NCBI GenBank assembly: GCA_018340805.1
Contig: JACMZG010001870.1
Span: 24,461,464 to 24,525,463, forward strand
Length of the DNA: 64,000 nt
DNA from: Microvelia longipes
Taxonomy: Eukaryota; Arthropoda; Insecta; Hemiptera; Veliidae
Direction: 5' to 3'
Both the position numbers and the translations under genes were made by a program. Under the pieces are notes generated by a model. It searched no databases. It was given only the letters and a program-made list of their open reading frames with translations, and had not been told where the DNA came from. Positions 35,179 to 47,440 of the stretch are shown here, piece by piece (position 1 is the first letter of the stretch; the number at the start of each line of letters is the position of its first letter).

Positions 35179-35250
35179 CTCCCCGGCGGGGAATCGAACC
35201 CCGGTCTCCCGCGTGACAGGCGGGGATACTTACCACTATACTACCGAGGA
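35179..35250 (-). tRNA. trnD-GTC: tRNA-Asp (anticodon GTC)
   Basis: The minus strand folds as a complete 72-nt tRNA without intron: acceptor TCCTCGG paired with CCGGGGA (one G-U type pair), D arm with AGTGGTAAG, anticodon stem CCCGC/GCGGG with loop CTGTCAC (GTC at the centre), T arm CGGGG-TTCGATT-CCCCG, discriminator G. The A box (TAGTATAGTGG) and B box (GGTTCGATTCC) are intact. A pol III T-run (five T) lies 5-10 nt downstream on the minus strand (plus 35169-35173). CCA is not encoded, as in eukaryotic nuclear genes. This is the one feature likely to be functional with high confidence. Confidence 0.97.
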
Positions 35251-36187
35251 TTGGATATATTGAGTAGCAATGATTTGATAGATATGTTATAAAAACATCT
35301 ACGTTTGTGTTTAATATGCAAATACACAACAATAGATAACAACACTATACGTTGCCAATAGCAGGCATATAGAAGTCAGATCATTGCCTATTCTATACCG
35401 TATCGGATTTTACCATCCCTCATTCTAACGCTTTATGAAACTCTCGTCTTAACAATATCTGTGCTGTAAATGGCATTTCTATTCTATAAGCAGGGAGGAA
35501 AATCTAGCGAAAGAATAAAAATATTGTATGTAACTTTAAAACCCGTGAAATCAGTTATACTAAAAAACGAAGAAAAGACTCTGTCCAAAAAAAATTGTGA
35601 CAAAGCGCATGCAGCCTAACATGAGACCATCATCAGTGCTATAAAAATAGAAACGAAAGTTAGAAATACATAGAGCCATTTCCTTGTTGGTCACCGTAAA
35701 AGCCGACAGTATAAGCTCACGGAGCTTTTACAAATAAGTTAAACGAATTATTTGATACGTACCATAATCTAATCATAGTAATAAATGTAATCAATTAAGT
35801 TGAATTAAGTGAAAAATATTTGAACCAAAAGTTAAACGAATAGTTTCTGTCAATAAATTAAAAAAAACTATAATTTTATAAGCAACTGAATTGACTAGTA
35901 CACTCCTATTCCAAATTAAAATTGTCTCTTCACCGTGCGCGCTCCATCTCTTTCTATGCTGTTTGTGAATACGCGGTACTTCCATGTCTACTTTCTAATT
36001 TAAAATGTGTGGGAAGTAAGAAATAGCTTACTAGTAACTTAATAAAAAAATATGGGTCATAACCCTCCCAATTGTTAACGAACACCTCCTCGTCATTTAT
36101 CAAATAACAATGATTAATTATCAAGAATTCATTTTAATTAAGATTTTGTTACGTTCATGAAGTTATTTTGTTGATATTCTGTTGCAG
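35251..36187. other. intergenic DNA, includes small Penelope-tail-like remnant
   Basis: Mostly unassigned. At 35590-35640 the minus strand reads GCACTGATGATGGTCTC, like the tail of the Penelope-like element at 51.5 kb (GCACTGATGATGGCG), but the downstream GAAA core is missing. Confidence 0.4.
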
Positions 36188-36308
36188 GTCCACCGTCCAC
36201 TTCTTGTTCAGATGTAAAATATTCAAGTTGGGAAGAAATGAAACATGAGGATGTTGGCATACTTTGGGCTCCCTTAGAATTCACCCCTTCCATAGTCACC
36301 AAAATAAG
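36188..36308 (+). CDS. candidate internal exon of unidentified host gene
   Basis: Acceptor TTCTGTTGCAG and donor AAATAAG|GTTTGA bound 121 bp in which only one frame is open (39 full codons). It contains SSWEEMKHEDVGILWAPLEF and then TPSIVTKI. Both other frames have stops. Intron phase is 1 upstream and 2 downstream. Composition is GC-richer than the flanks. No family recognised. The only phase-fitting partner seen is 38077, which would end the protein after 14 codons. Confidence 0.4.
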
Positions 36309-37203
36309 GTTTGAATTGTTATTCTCTTTCTATTTAGAACATTAGTTGTGGTGAATGCCTTTTTATTATTTGATAATTAGGTTTATATTCTGCCATGTTT
36401 TGGGGAATAAAAATATACTGGGAATATAGAATTTACTATTTGGTCTATTTTTCAAGTTTTTCGTATTGTAGAATTTAACATTCGCGCATCTAAACAACTC
36501 CATCCGGTATATAACTCCTGAAAATTAAACCTTATAATGTTTGTTTATTTAATAAATCAATTATCTTGATCGGATATGGTTGATAGCAAACAAATAATAA
36601 ATGAGAATTAGTTTTTATTAGTACATTTGTTTACTAATCGACGTGAAAATAGTTCCGCTTGACGATATGTATAGAATTTTATTTGCATGAATTAGCGTCA
36701 TTAAACATGAATATGCTTAGTGTATATAGTGAAATATAGTTTATTTAATTAAATGAAATCTAGTCTCTTCTATGACCTAAACTAATTCTCATGTAGTGTC
36801 TAGTATTGGCATACACAAGTATTAATCACAAATGATTAAATGTTTTTGATTCTTTCTGATTAATTCTAGTCGAAATTGATTTTTAGCGAAATTTCGTACA
36901 TAATGTTGCTCGAATGACAGAAGTGAAAGGGAAAAATTAAAATAAGTAAGAAGCTATAGTGTTTGTGATGTGTCCGGATTAAAAATAAATTTGTTCGTTA
37001 TTTACTCTTCAGTTATATCGTTTTGTCAGTAATTCGATGTTTGATTATTTCTAGCCTTTCAAGTAGGTCAAGTTCAAGTCATTTCGATTGTTTGTGTAGT
37101 AGTGTCATTGAGTTAGATACTGTATCTGGTTCTTGTCTGTGTGTGCGAAGGTGACTGGCGAACTTTATTTTTGATAGATGAGCGTAAGTGCTCTTTATGG
37201 TTA
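36309..37203. other. AT-rich DNA (putative intron), nothing recognised
   Basis: No repeat or gene evidence. Confidence 0.45.
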
Positions 37204-37779
37204 GAGTATGATAAGGGACCTACAAAAATTTCCCTACAAATTTTTGACCTACAAAAATTATTTTAAACAAAATAAATAAAAACATTCATTCTCGGGTTTG
37301 TAGAAAGGCTTTGGGGCTTTGAGTAGGGCATATATAAAGGAGATTAAAACAATAATGTATGAAATAAGTAAGTTTTACTTTAAACGAAAGGTGGGTCCCT
37401 TGTCTTACTATCTACAACGGAGTAAGAGTATTATAAGGGACCCACCCTAGAAGAATATCATATACCCTTTATTGGGTTGGAAGAAAGGCTTTAGTGCTTT
37501 TAGTAGGGTATATATGAGGGAGTTGAAAGCAATACATCATACCTACAATAATACCCCATTGTAGGTTGAATGATATGGACCCACCCTTCATTTAAAGTAA
37601 AACCTCGTTATGATACATTATTGCCCTAATCTCCCTTATATATGCCCTACTCAAAGCCCCAAAGCCTTTCTACATACCCGAGAATGGATGTATTTATTTA
37701 TGTTATGTTTTAAGTAATGTCAAAAAATGTAGGGAAACTTATTTGTTGTGATTTTGTGAGTGGGTCCCTTATCATACGC
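37204..37779. mobile_element. 576-bp TA-flanked MITE (family M1), copy 1
   Basis: Terminal inverted repeats start GAGTATGATAAGGGACC and end GGGTCCCTTATCATACGC, flanked on both sides by TA (37202-37203 and 37780-37781), as in Tc1/mariner-type insertion. Subterminal pairs 'tttgtagaaaggctttgggg' and its complement, plus 'gtagggcatatataagg' and its complement, extend the fold. An internal copy of the terminal motif (GAGTATTATAAGGGACCCAC, about 37425) gives the element a multi-unit structure. No ORF. Confidence 0.92.
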
Positions 37780-37781
37780 TA

Positions 37782-38076
37782 ACCCTCTTGTGTTTACCCC
37801 CCTCTTGTGTTTTTTACGCTAACCCCCTGGTGTTTACTGTACATAGTCATTTCTACCCTTATAATTTTGTTGTCAATCTTTCAAGTTATTTTGTAAACTC
37901 CACTTTGGTTTTGAATTTGAGTTATTGGATTAATGTGTTAATTCGTTACATATGTTATTGTTATTTTTTAAAGCTTTTTTAGGTTGTGTTTATTTAAGAA
38001 TTTTCCAAGTCTGTAAATTTTTCTCTACGTAAGTTGAAGCTATTCAATGTCTGTTATTATCTGTTTCCCTCCGCAG
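37782..38076. other. AT-rich DNA (putative intron), nothing recognised
   Basis: CCCTCTTGTGTTTACCCCC-type phrase repeated at 37783-37830 (two to three copies of CTAACCCCCTNGTGTTTAC). Otherwise featureless. Confidence 0.45.
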
Positions 38077-38121
38077 GACTTACTGTGGCAACGGCAAGTA
38101 TCGACGTTATCTGATTCTTTA
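38077..38121 (+). CDS. candidate terminal exon, phase-compatible with 36188-36308
   Basis: After a pyrimidine-rich acceptor (TTTCCCTCCGCAG) the first base completes the AG left by the upstream candidate exon to give Arg, then TYCGNGKYRRYLIL and TAA. Another possibility is an internal exon ending at the donor GCG|GTATGT (38140), with frame DLLWQRQVSTLSDSL. The two readings exclude each other in frame. No homology recognised. Confidence 0.25.
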
Positions 38122-40081
38122 ATTATTTGTTCTACTTGCGGTATGTATAACCTCTTTAATCTCATCTGTTGTATTTTTTGGTGCAAAAGGGTGGATTGGT
38201 CCCTACCTTTGGGAAGGAGGTCCCTCACCTTTCGTTCAACCCTAGTTAGCCTACTACTATAGACTGTCAGTACAACAAGTTTTCTTGACAGTCAGTTGGG
38301 ATACGAGCAATATTGTTAAAAGACTGAAATTAAAGACTTCCAAAATTTAAAGAGAACACAAGAAAAATTGGGTGTATTAAAACGAGAAAACCCATTAATG
38401 TGATAAATACGGTTTGACCAATATTATGATAACAGTTTCTAACATAGCTCCCGAGCAGCTTCATGAACCTTTAGATAATTTATTACAGTCATTTAAAGAT
38501 GTTCCTTTAATAATCTTGGCTAAGTGAAATTTTAACCTCCTTTCTCTTGCTATAAAATGGATCATATTTCTACAGAATTAAAGATAAGTCAAGAACAAAT
38601 GTTTTAGGGAAAAAATGTGGAAAAATATAATTAAAAATAATTTATTATATTAAGTTAGGAATGAGATGAAACTAAAAACCCATGTTTTTATTGAGTATAT
38701 ATTATATCAGATGAAATGTTGTTGAAAGTAAAGGGATCTATACAGCTTCTCCATCTCTCAGAATACGAGACGATGAATTGAAATTAACGCAGTGTAAAAA
38801 AGGTTGTTTTTAATGATTTTTTTGGATGCTTAATTATATAAATAAAACCTCTGAGGTCGATAAAATGCTTAGTAACTAAAATATCGGAAAAAACCTTGAT
38901 GAATAACTGAAAAATCTAATATACGTTAAGTAAACAACGTACGTAAACAGTAAACAGTAGGATGTCGCTTCCGATTTTTCGGGGCTTTTAGTTAGATGAA
39001 TATGTTCCGGATTTGATGCGTGAACGTGATAAATACTCAAATCCAGAGTTCCTAGGTTCGTAGATCGGTTAGGTCAATAGTTTGTTTTTCAATCGTTATT
39101 TTACAATTAATTTGTTTTTAACGTCAAAATTATTCTTCGCGAAGGTCCGCAACCTTACGACTATCTTTTTTCAATGCTTGTTTTTTAGAGAATTGCATAT
39201 CTTGCAGAGGTACCGTTTTAGATTGATAATATTTCACATAGAACTGGAGATGTTTCGATCTAAATTTATTTACCCCTCTTAGAAGTAGGGTGTAAAAGCA
39301 TTGAAGTAAATAACTTAACTTTATTTTTATAGACAAAATAATTTATTCTTTGGGCATTTTAAATAAAATCTCTAAGATTTAATTTTATTCTTTTGACCAT
39401 TAACAGCGTCTTTAGTTATTTTTTGCAAAAGTGTAAAAAATTGGTATGATTTTTTTTAATTCTCTGTTGAAGTTTTAAAATTTTTTTACTCAAAACTTTT
39501 TTTCGATTCACTTCTTCTTTTCTTTTACTATAGGGCATAAATTACACACTTTGCTTTACAGACTAGCTTCTGAGCTAAAAAAAGAACTTCTTTCTTCACT
39601 TGTAAAAAGGACAGAAGGGCACTGCTTGAAATATTCACGTTTACGAAGTTTCCTTAAACTTATTTTTGGTGTAACAGATTTCCTTAAAAAAACTTTTCAT
39701 TACGACTTTCCTTTTTTCTGAAAAACTAAGTCTACGATTATTAAAACAAAGTATCTCATCCTTTAATCCCCTCAAACCGGAGAGTTAAAATCTGTTTTTC
39801 TTAAAGTTATTTTTCACTTTTACCAGACCGTAAAATAAGAAGATTCTTTCTTTTTTTATATGGTAATAATTTCTCGTTTGTATTTCTTTAAATCATTTTG
39901 CATTTTTTCAATTTATTGATTCTCTTTTATATTTATTTTCGAGGTCATTTTATTAATATAATCCTTACTTAAACAAATAATGACATTTAAATGAGGGAAT
40001 CGATAAATATTTAATAGATATTATATCAATTAAAACATTTGCAAATAATACGAAAATGTATTTTTTAATGATGAAAGGTTT
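38122..40081. other. AT-rich intergenic DNA, nothing recognised
   Basis: A GC-richer patch at 38150-38250 contains a 62-codon minus-strand ORF of unknown nature (38040-38228). The rest is AT-rich without features. Confidence 0.45.
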
Positions 40082-40273
40082 TTGCTCTTTACTTACGGTA
40101 ATACAGAAAATACTTTCAAAACTAGAGTTTTCCAATGCAGAGCTTTAAGATTACGTACGGGGTATCTCAAATTTATGCCAATAGCAATAATACATACTGA
40201 ATACTCAGATCCTCCACTAAACATACATTATAAAATCATACTCTCAGCTTTCTTATTTACTGACAACTATTGA
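40082..40273 (+). pseudogene. non-LTR retrotransposon RT-distal fragment
   Basis: The frame contains QCRALRLRTGYLKFMPIAII followed by EYSDPPLNIHYK, matching the conserved 'ALRL.TG..KS.P...A....E....PPL..RR' region that lies between reverse transcriptase and RNase H in Jockey/I/R1-group LINEs. Only about 60 codons survive before a stop. The segment after it (to about 40880) has similar composition and may be the decayed continuation, but no RNase H motif was readable. Confidence 0.6.
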
Positions 40274-41023
40274 TCATCTTACCTATAAAATAAATAACAA
40301 TAATCAATACTGGGAACCACCTTCTTTACTTATGAAAACTAACAAAGTTGCAGATAGTGATAAATGATGGCCCAGACCCATCAGGTCAGGTGGGAAGACA
40401 ACAAGATCAACTATTGTAGAAACATACCCTACTTTTACTCAATGGTAAAAAACTGGATTTAAGTGAAACTTAAAATAGATGCCGACGTAGATGAGTTGGA
40501 CGATAACTTAAACAAAAGTATAAAGATGAAAAAAAAAGATTATTTCCAGGTCGAAGAATCAAAACAGGTTGCGAAAAAAGAGGATGTGGTGCCACTCGAA
40601 AGCAAGGGTCTATTCCAACCTTGCTGAAAGGACCTTTAACCTTCCACGCCCGGTCACAAGTCCGTCAGAGCCAAACATTTTTCATTGTCTGCAGCTTTGC
40701 ATTCATTATCCAACTTTAGCTTCCATCGCACTCAACTTCTCCGTTTTAAGTGCTTGTTGGTTGCTGATCATTGTGTAATGTCCAATTCTTTACTTTCTGC
40801 GTGTTACTATACGATTGTATCTTTATATGTAAAGAGTTATAAGATAGAAGTGCGATTTTACATTTCATGTTATCTATTGTAAAACCTGACTCGGTAAGTC
40901 CTTTCTGTTTTTCTTCGTGTTGTTATATGCTTTCTATTTTTTAGCACATATTTTGCTTCTTTTTCCTTTTATTGATCTTTTATATAATTTTTTGTTTCGT
41001 AAAGTAATTACTTTATTGAGTTA
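40274..41023. other. probable decayed LINE continuation, unassigned
   Basis: ORFs at 40569-40778 and 40685-40882 have no confident domain. Composition declines to AT-rich DNA near 40900. Confidence 0.35.
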
Positions 41024-41646
41024 GAGTATGATAAGGGACCCACCCACAAAATCAAAACAAATAAATTCCCCTACATATTTTTGACAAACAAAAATTATTT
41101 TAAACAAAATAAATTAAAACATTCATTCTCAGGTTTGTAGAAAGGCTTTGGGGCTTTAAGTAGGGCATATATAAGGGAGATTAAGGCAATAATGTATCAA
41201 ATAAATAGGGTTTACTTTAAATGAATGCTGGGTTCCTACAATGGGGTAAGAATATTAAAAGGGACCCACTCTAGAAGAATATCATATACCCTTTATGGGG
41301 TTGGAAGAAAGGCATTCTTAATCTCCCTTATATATGCCCTACTCAAAGGCCCAAAGCCTTTCTACAACCCCGAGATTAGATGTATTGTATTCTTCTAGGG
41401 GTCCCTTATAATACTCTTACGTCATTGTAGATTGTATGATAAGGGACCCACCCTTCATTTAATCTAAAACCTTGTTATTGGAACCTATTGCCTTAATCTC
41501 CCTGATATATGCCCTACTCGAATTCCCAATGCCTGTCCACATAACCGAGATTGGATGTATTTATTTATTTTATGTTTAAAATAATGTCAAAAAATGTAGA
41601 GAAATTTATTTGTTTTGATTATAAGGGTGGGTCCCTTATCATACTC
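41024..41646. mobile_element. 623-bp TA-flanked MITE (family M1), copy 2
   Basis: Ends GAGTATGATAAGGGACCCAC / GGGTGGGTCCCTTATCATAC, flanked by TA at 41022-41023 and 41647-41648. Shares with copy 1 the pairs 'gtagaaaggctttggggctt' and 'gtagggcatatataaggga', and internal terminal-like blocks at about 41255-41275, 41400-41425 and 41440-41455. Noncoding. Confidence 0.92.
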
Positions 41647-41709
41647 TAACCTCTCAGAACTTTTCCTCACCACATTGGGTTCCCTAAAATAAGGTAGTCA
41701 CCACCAAAG

Positions 41710-41718
41710 CTATATATA

Positions 41719-41754
<36 letters not shown>
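41710..41754. repeat. (TA)n microsatellite
   Basis: TA tract with a TTTAA break. Confidence 0.95.
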
Positions 41755-41756
<2 letters not shown>

Positions 41757-44700
41757 GTTATGTTTTTTTTATTAATTACAAAATATTTTTTTTAGATTAG
41801 TAACTTGAATCATTCATTTGCAACTTGCGTGATTCGGATAATATTTGGTTAAAATGGACAAATACAGTTAAGGATTTTTCATAAAAAAGAAATATGTTAA
41901 AAAAGATTTCTTTGTGAAAAACTCAGAAACTTTTTACATAACTTCACAACATATTTACTACTAAGTTTCCTATTACGTAAATATTAATAGTATGTTGAAA
42001 CTTTTCCCCAACCTATACAAACCTATAATTCTTAACAACAGAAAATCTTTTGAAGTAGACACACAAATTTTTCAGCATTAATCGTTCACGCTCAATCGTT
42101 TAAAAAAAGACACAAGACAAATTTCGTTTAAAGACATTTTTTTGTAGCATTGCTGATTTTTGTTAGCAAACAAAAGAAAACAATAAATTAAGACATTTAA
42201 CATTTCTGTATTATTAAGTGAGTTCTATGCTTTACTCCCTTTTTATTTTTGCTTGGTTTCATAATACTTAACTAAACTTATTATAATTTCTTACAATGAT
42301 TATTTTTTACCTTTTGTTGTTCTCAAAGTTTTGTTTAACTTTTTTCTCGTTATCTTGTTAATTTCTACTCTTCTTTAACTTTTGCTTTTAAAAAGTCTCA
42401 ATCAATCAACAATTTAAATCAACCTTTACCTTTCTTTTCAAACTTGAAACGACAAACTTTAAGATAATGTCAGAATGTCCCAGAGAAAGATGACTTTTAA
42501 AAAACTTTTCTAGTTGAAAGAAAGTAATTTGTATTTTTTGTCTGAATTTCAGAAAAGTTAAAAACAAATAACAAAATGTATACAAAAATTTAAATTACTT
42601 CTTTTTAAAGTTTAAAAAAGAAAATACATTTGTAGAGTTGTTGAAATGTATTTTAGCTCAGGAATTTACTTTTAAGAATTATTTTATAAAGTTTACTTGT
42701 TCAATGAAAGGAAGAAAGTTAATTTAACTTTTGCAATGCTTCTTTCGAGTGACCGAAGAATTTAATGTTTGCTTAGAATGACCAAATAGTTCAATGCTTG
42801 CTATAAGATGCGTATAAAAGATGACTTAAAAAAAGATGAGTAGGAATCGTGGCGTTTGCAATTTTTTATTTCATACTTATACCACAATTTTATTATATAC
42901 TTTTTTATTTCTTTATTTGTTCTATAAATCTTTAAATTTGTTTATAGATGGTGTAATTTTTTAGAAAACGCAATGATTACATAATAAAATTAAGTGGGAT
43001 ATTGAAGATATTAATCGATAGATCATAAAGTATAAAATTCATTTCTAAAATGGCTTTCAGTTTAGTCCTAATATTATTAAAACCACATAGTAATTGCTGT
43101 TCCTCTCCCTACATGAGGAAGTCCACTCTAGTGGGTGAAAATTAATTCCCTTTTTACTGTATTCTTTTTCTCTCTATAGTGCTTAAAAATGTTAGAGATC
43201 GAAGGTTTTTAAACTCCATATTGACAACTTTAATACCCAGCATTATTCAGACGAGTTAACCAAACCCCAACTAATCAATTACTTTAATATGTAATTTGTC
43301 GCATTGTGTCTTAACTTAATGTCTAATTCTAAACATGCTCAGACGAGTTTTCTGAGCCAGACCTTTATGCAACGTAATGTAATATTTTCTGAGAAACCTT
43401 ATTTGTTGTTAATTATTTCTGATTGCCTCAATTCTGAATTATATTGAAATCAATTTAACCTTTTAAGCATGAAATTGTTGATAATTTCCTAAAATCTACA
43501 ACCAAAGTCTTCACGTAAAATCTGTTTCTCCTCACGTTCTAGTCACGAGTAATAATTAATCCGCTAAAGCTGTTTTTGGGTAGAATCTCTCCTTTAAGTT
43601 AAATTTATGTCCCTCTGTGGTCGTAAGCTGTATTCTACTCTCGACCTCGTCACGTAATATCAACTCTATCAATTACTGTAGTTAAGGTTCTGCCATTCGA
43701 AACTGATACGAACTATACAAAAACTATTAATGTTAGTACTTATCTTTAAAACATTTCTGTTTATACAAAAATATTTGATATTTATTCTTAACTTTTAGTA
43801 GATTTAACATTATTGTTTCCCTTTCTTCCTCTAATTACTGGCATACTATGAAATTTCAGATTGAATAATTAACAGATAGTCTATATTGGTTGAGAGCTAT
43901 GTCCTGCTACACACACTCTCTAGAGAACGCCACAGTCTACTGATTAAATCTAGAACCTTACCTAAAGCATTTCCCTTTTCAAAATTTACTACACCTCTAT
44001 TATGTATGCATTTAATTTGTTTAAAAGATAATAAAAATTACTAAAATAATAATCGATGCAAAATCTATTTATCTAACTTAATTAATATAAAAATAAACTA
44101 TTGCGATTTAATTTCCATCTTTTATCTCATTTATTGTGGACTTTATCTTTCTACATATATGAAAATTTTGTTGGAAAATCGTATTGTGAAACTTATATTA
44201 AATTTGCACCTGCGAATTCACTTTCAGATCATTAAGGTTACATCGTGGGGTTAAGAGGGGCGTTTTAGTTGGATTTAAAGGACATTAAATTAATCCAATT
44301 TAAAGTAGATTTGTATTTATGTCCGTTTGGATTTCCCTGGTTTGAATTTGTTTTCTCTGATTTTAGGGAATTTTCAAAAGGAAAATCACTCTTATTGTTA
44401 ATTCAAAATTGTTCTTATTGTTTAATAATAGTAATGTTCCTGTTTTAAAGTATTTATCGTTTAAGTTTATTTAGCTTGTTTGAATATTTACCTTTCTATT
44501 AAAAGAAAAAGCATTGATTTAAATAAAAATTGTTTCCTTAATGTTCGATTAAATATTTACATTTGATTATATTAATTTCAAAAATTAAATATCAATTATA
44601 AAAAAAACTAAAGCTGGTTTAGGTTTAGGAAAAGTTTTGGATAACTTCATAGTTCAGAAGAATTCCTTTTTTTTATTACGATGACGGAAATGCAGCATTT

Positions 44701-45336
44701 TAAACTTTAAAGAGAAACCAGAGTAACATTGGCCTCTTATATAGTTTGATACCGTTAGTAGGATACTGGACGAATTTTGACGAAGAAAGATTGTCCGATG
44801 TAAAAGTAAACAGACTTAGATATGTATTAGAATATACCACATCTCAATAATTTTTGGATTTGTGCGATGTAAAAATGTGGAAGTCTACTTTAATTTCAAA
44901 GGACACCAAGAAAACAGGCTATGCTTTATAATATGCTTTATGATAAAATGTCTAATTAATTTAGTGAATATTCGTAAAAATTGGATGACACAATCAAAGT
45001 TTTGAGATAGCAAAATGACTAAGAAATTCCTAAAATTTAAGGCATTTTTTGAAAGAAATTCGCTTGGTTTGCAAAAATTAACAAATTGTTTTGGATGGTT
45101 TGGCCAATGTCATAACTTTGTATTTTTCACCCGATTTTGATGAATAAACAGTTGATTTATTGGACCTTTTTTGGCTTTAAAAGCGTTCTCTCCAAGTTTT
45201 ACACTTGTCTAACAGGGACCCTCTAATATCAAGAGTTTATGCAGGCCTCCCACTCTGAATAGACAGACTCTATTTTTTCTTCGTCTCTAATAAAATTATA
45301 GAGTTAATTTTAACGCCAGGTTTTACAGCTAGTTTG
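41755..45336. other. AT-rich intergenic DNA, nothing recognised
   Basis: 3.6 kb without a domain-bearing ORF, RNA gene or bounded repeat. Homopolymer A and T runs are common. Confidence 0.5.
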
Positions 45337-46100
45337 ATTTTTTACTTTTCCTTATTTATACCGTAGGTATATAGGAAAAGTATTGTGCGTGTCAAAAAAA
45401 TCCAAAACCAGGATGTCACCTAAATTATCCGTTTCAGGTGTTTTAAAGGCCTCCTAAGTTGTTTTCACAAAGTTTTCTGCCTGTATGTGTATATGTGTGT
45501 GTCTCTGTTATCATCGTAGCTCTAATGAGCTCTCTAGCATAAATACACTGCTTCCAGTGTATTTATGCTATAGAGTTGAAACGTGCTAAAAACCAATATA
45601 TAGTTGTAGTTGTGCTATCCGGAAAATATTTTGTATGATGTCATTACCCGCAAATAACTCAGCGAAAATTTCAAAAAAATTATATTACGAAAAAATGTCG
45701 CGAACGGATTAAGATTTTGCACGTTTCATTTTTATCAAATGTCTTCTGTACGTTTTTTAAAAAATTGTAAATAATCGGAAAATAATCTAATTGAGATGAA
45801 ATTCGGTACAAGTGTATACCTTTACGTAATAAATAAGTTTCGTTTCAATACGACAAGTATATCCATGAGTTTGCTGGATCATAAAAGTTATGCAACATTT
45901 ATGCAGGTCTGGTTAGTGCCTGGATGGGCACTGATGGGAATGAAATGGACGTACTTACTATCTTGTAAGTAGTAGTTCAATTTATAAGACCAGTTGCTGT
46001 ATAGATTTAACGTATTGTGAATTCTGAGGACGAGTGAAGCGAGTCCAATGTAGAGAGGATGAGCGAAGTGAATCTATGGGATACCCCGCACCTGATTATT
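45337..46100 (+). repeat. R1 dispersed repeat, most complete copy
   Basis: Starts 'tttttacttttccttattta' and 'taccgtaggtatataggaaa', which fold as a hairpin (CTTTTCCT with AGGAAAAG). Then 'aaaccaggatgtcacctaaa', 'aaaggcctcctaagttgttt', a TG repeat, 'gttatcatcgtagctc', 'tcatcaaatgtcttctgtacg'-like sequence, a 5S block at 45887-45942 and the tail 'gaggacgagtgaagcgagtc ... aggatgagcgaagtgaatc ... ataccccgcacctgatta'. About 760 bp, noncoding. No target duplication was seen. Confidence 0.88.
45887..45942 (+). ncRNA. 5S rRNA-derived block inside R1
   Basis: 'gttatgcaacatttatgcag' then CTGGTTAGTGCCTGGATGGG then 'cactgatgggaatg'. The middle phrase is nearly identical to 5S rRNA GGTTAGTACTTGGATGGG, and box A and the end of box C follow in register. 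Confidence 0.82.
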
Positions 46101-47440
46101 TTTAATGTCGAAGAGCAAAACTTTTGTGTATCTTCTTAGCCCAGAAAAAGATTAGCTTTTCTTGACCACGACAAGGGGAATCCAACATTTTAGACTGCAA
46201 GAGGCCTTAGTAACAAAGGCCTCACTATTGGTCACTCCAAGTCTGTTACCGTAAGTAGGATGACACTGTATGTTAAAGTTTAGTTAAATAAGAAAACAAG
46301 CTATGATTTAATAATAATATTCTACGTTTAACTTGTTTTAAATATGCTTTAGATCATATAATATTTCTAATGTAATATTGTAAAATAGGTTGTCAAAAAA
46401 ACAATTGTTTCGGGACCTGAGATTCAGGGATCGCAACCCAGGCTATTCTCTCATTTAATATCAATATTATTTGTAGTAAAAAAAATTCACCAACTTTAAT
46501 TAATACTTAGAGCATAGCAAATGCGACCCACCTAAGGTTATCCGGCAGGGTGGATACCTTAATGGGTAAACGAGAATTTATTTATAATAGTTTACAATAT
46601 GTATTCATTTTATGTTTAGTTATGCTCACAATTTTGTATGGTCATTTTATTTGAATAAATTTTAAGTAATCATTTTGCATGAAATCTAATTTTAACAGGA
46701 AAGCTTTTTATTTCATATTTATCAGATCGTTTAATTCCACTGTCATACACTCTAGTTTTTAACATTTATAATTCATAAATCATCTACTAAAACTTTGATA
46801 TGTTGTATGTTAGCTCTTGGATTCTAAATTCTTGTATTAAGTTCATCGTATTGATTATAAAATACAATAAGCTTTATTTGTTGAATACAAAATCCTGTAT
46901 GCTTGTTCATGTTAATTACATCTGCTAGAAACAGCAATAGTAATTATAAATCCGAATATAATAAATTACACGCTTGCTTCTATTTTCAATAAATCAAATT
47001 CAAGTTGAATTATTTAATCCCAGGTTTTCTATAGATTGTTTTGATTAATTATTGATGATTGATTGTTACTAATTTCACTTCCAATGATTTATTTGTATTA
47101 TACGAATGGATTGTAACATACATTTATTATGAATACTAATTTATATAATCGATTGTTATATGACTTGAAATCTTTATGTTATCCTCTGTGAAATATATTA
47201 TTGTGTTTAATATATTGTTAAGCTCTAGGTTAAGCTCTAGGTTACATAAAACTTTTTCTGAATATTACTTTGGATTGGATCCGCTTTTTCTAATAGTATA
47301 GCATTACTTTAACACTATTGAATCCATATCATAAGCAGGAGAAGCTTTGATAAAAAATAGTATAATTTATAACTTAGTCATAAAATTTCTCTATATTAAT
47401 TGCTTTTTATTTTATTAAAACTAAAATATAATATTAAATT
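46101..47440. other. AT-rich intergenic DNA, nothing recognised
   Basis: A GC-richer patch at 46120-46270 and a B-box-like GGGTTGCGATCCC (minus, about 46430) were considered but not supported as an RNA gene. Confidence 0.45.

Noticed and set aside
38040..38228. Minus-strand 62-codon ORF with a Cys/His cluster (TCRCHSKSCGG)
   Set aside because: No family recognised; it overlaps a plus-strand candidate exon and lacks splice or start support.
46415..46445. tRNA or SINE from a B-box-like GGGTTGCGATCCC (minus strand)
   Set aside because: The string does not match GGTTCGANTCC well and no A box, stem or tail was found.
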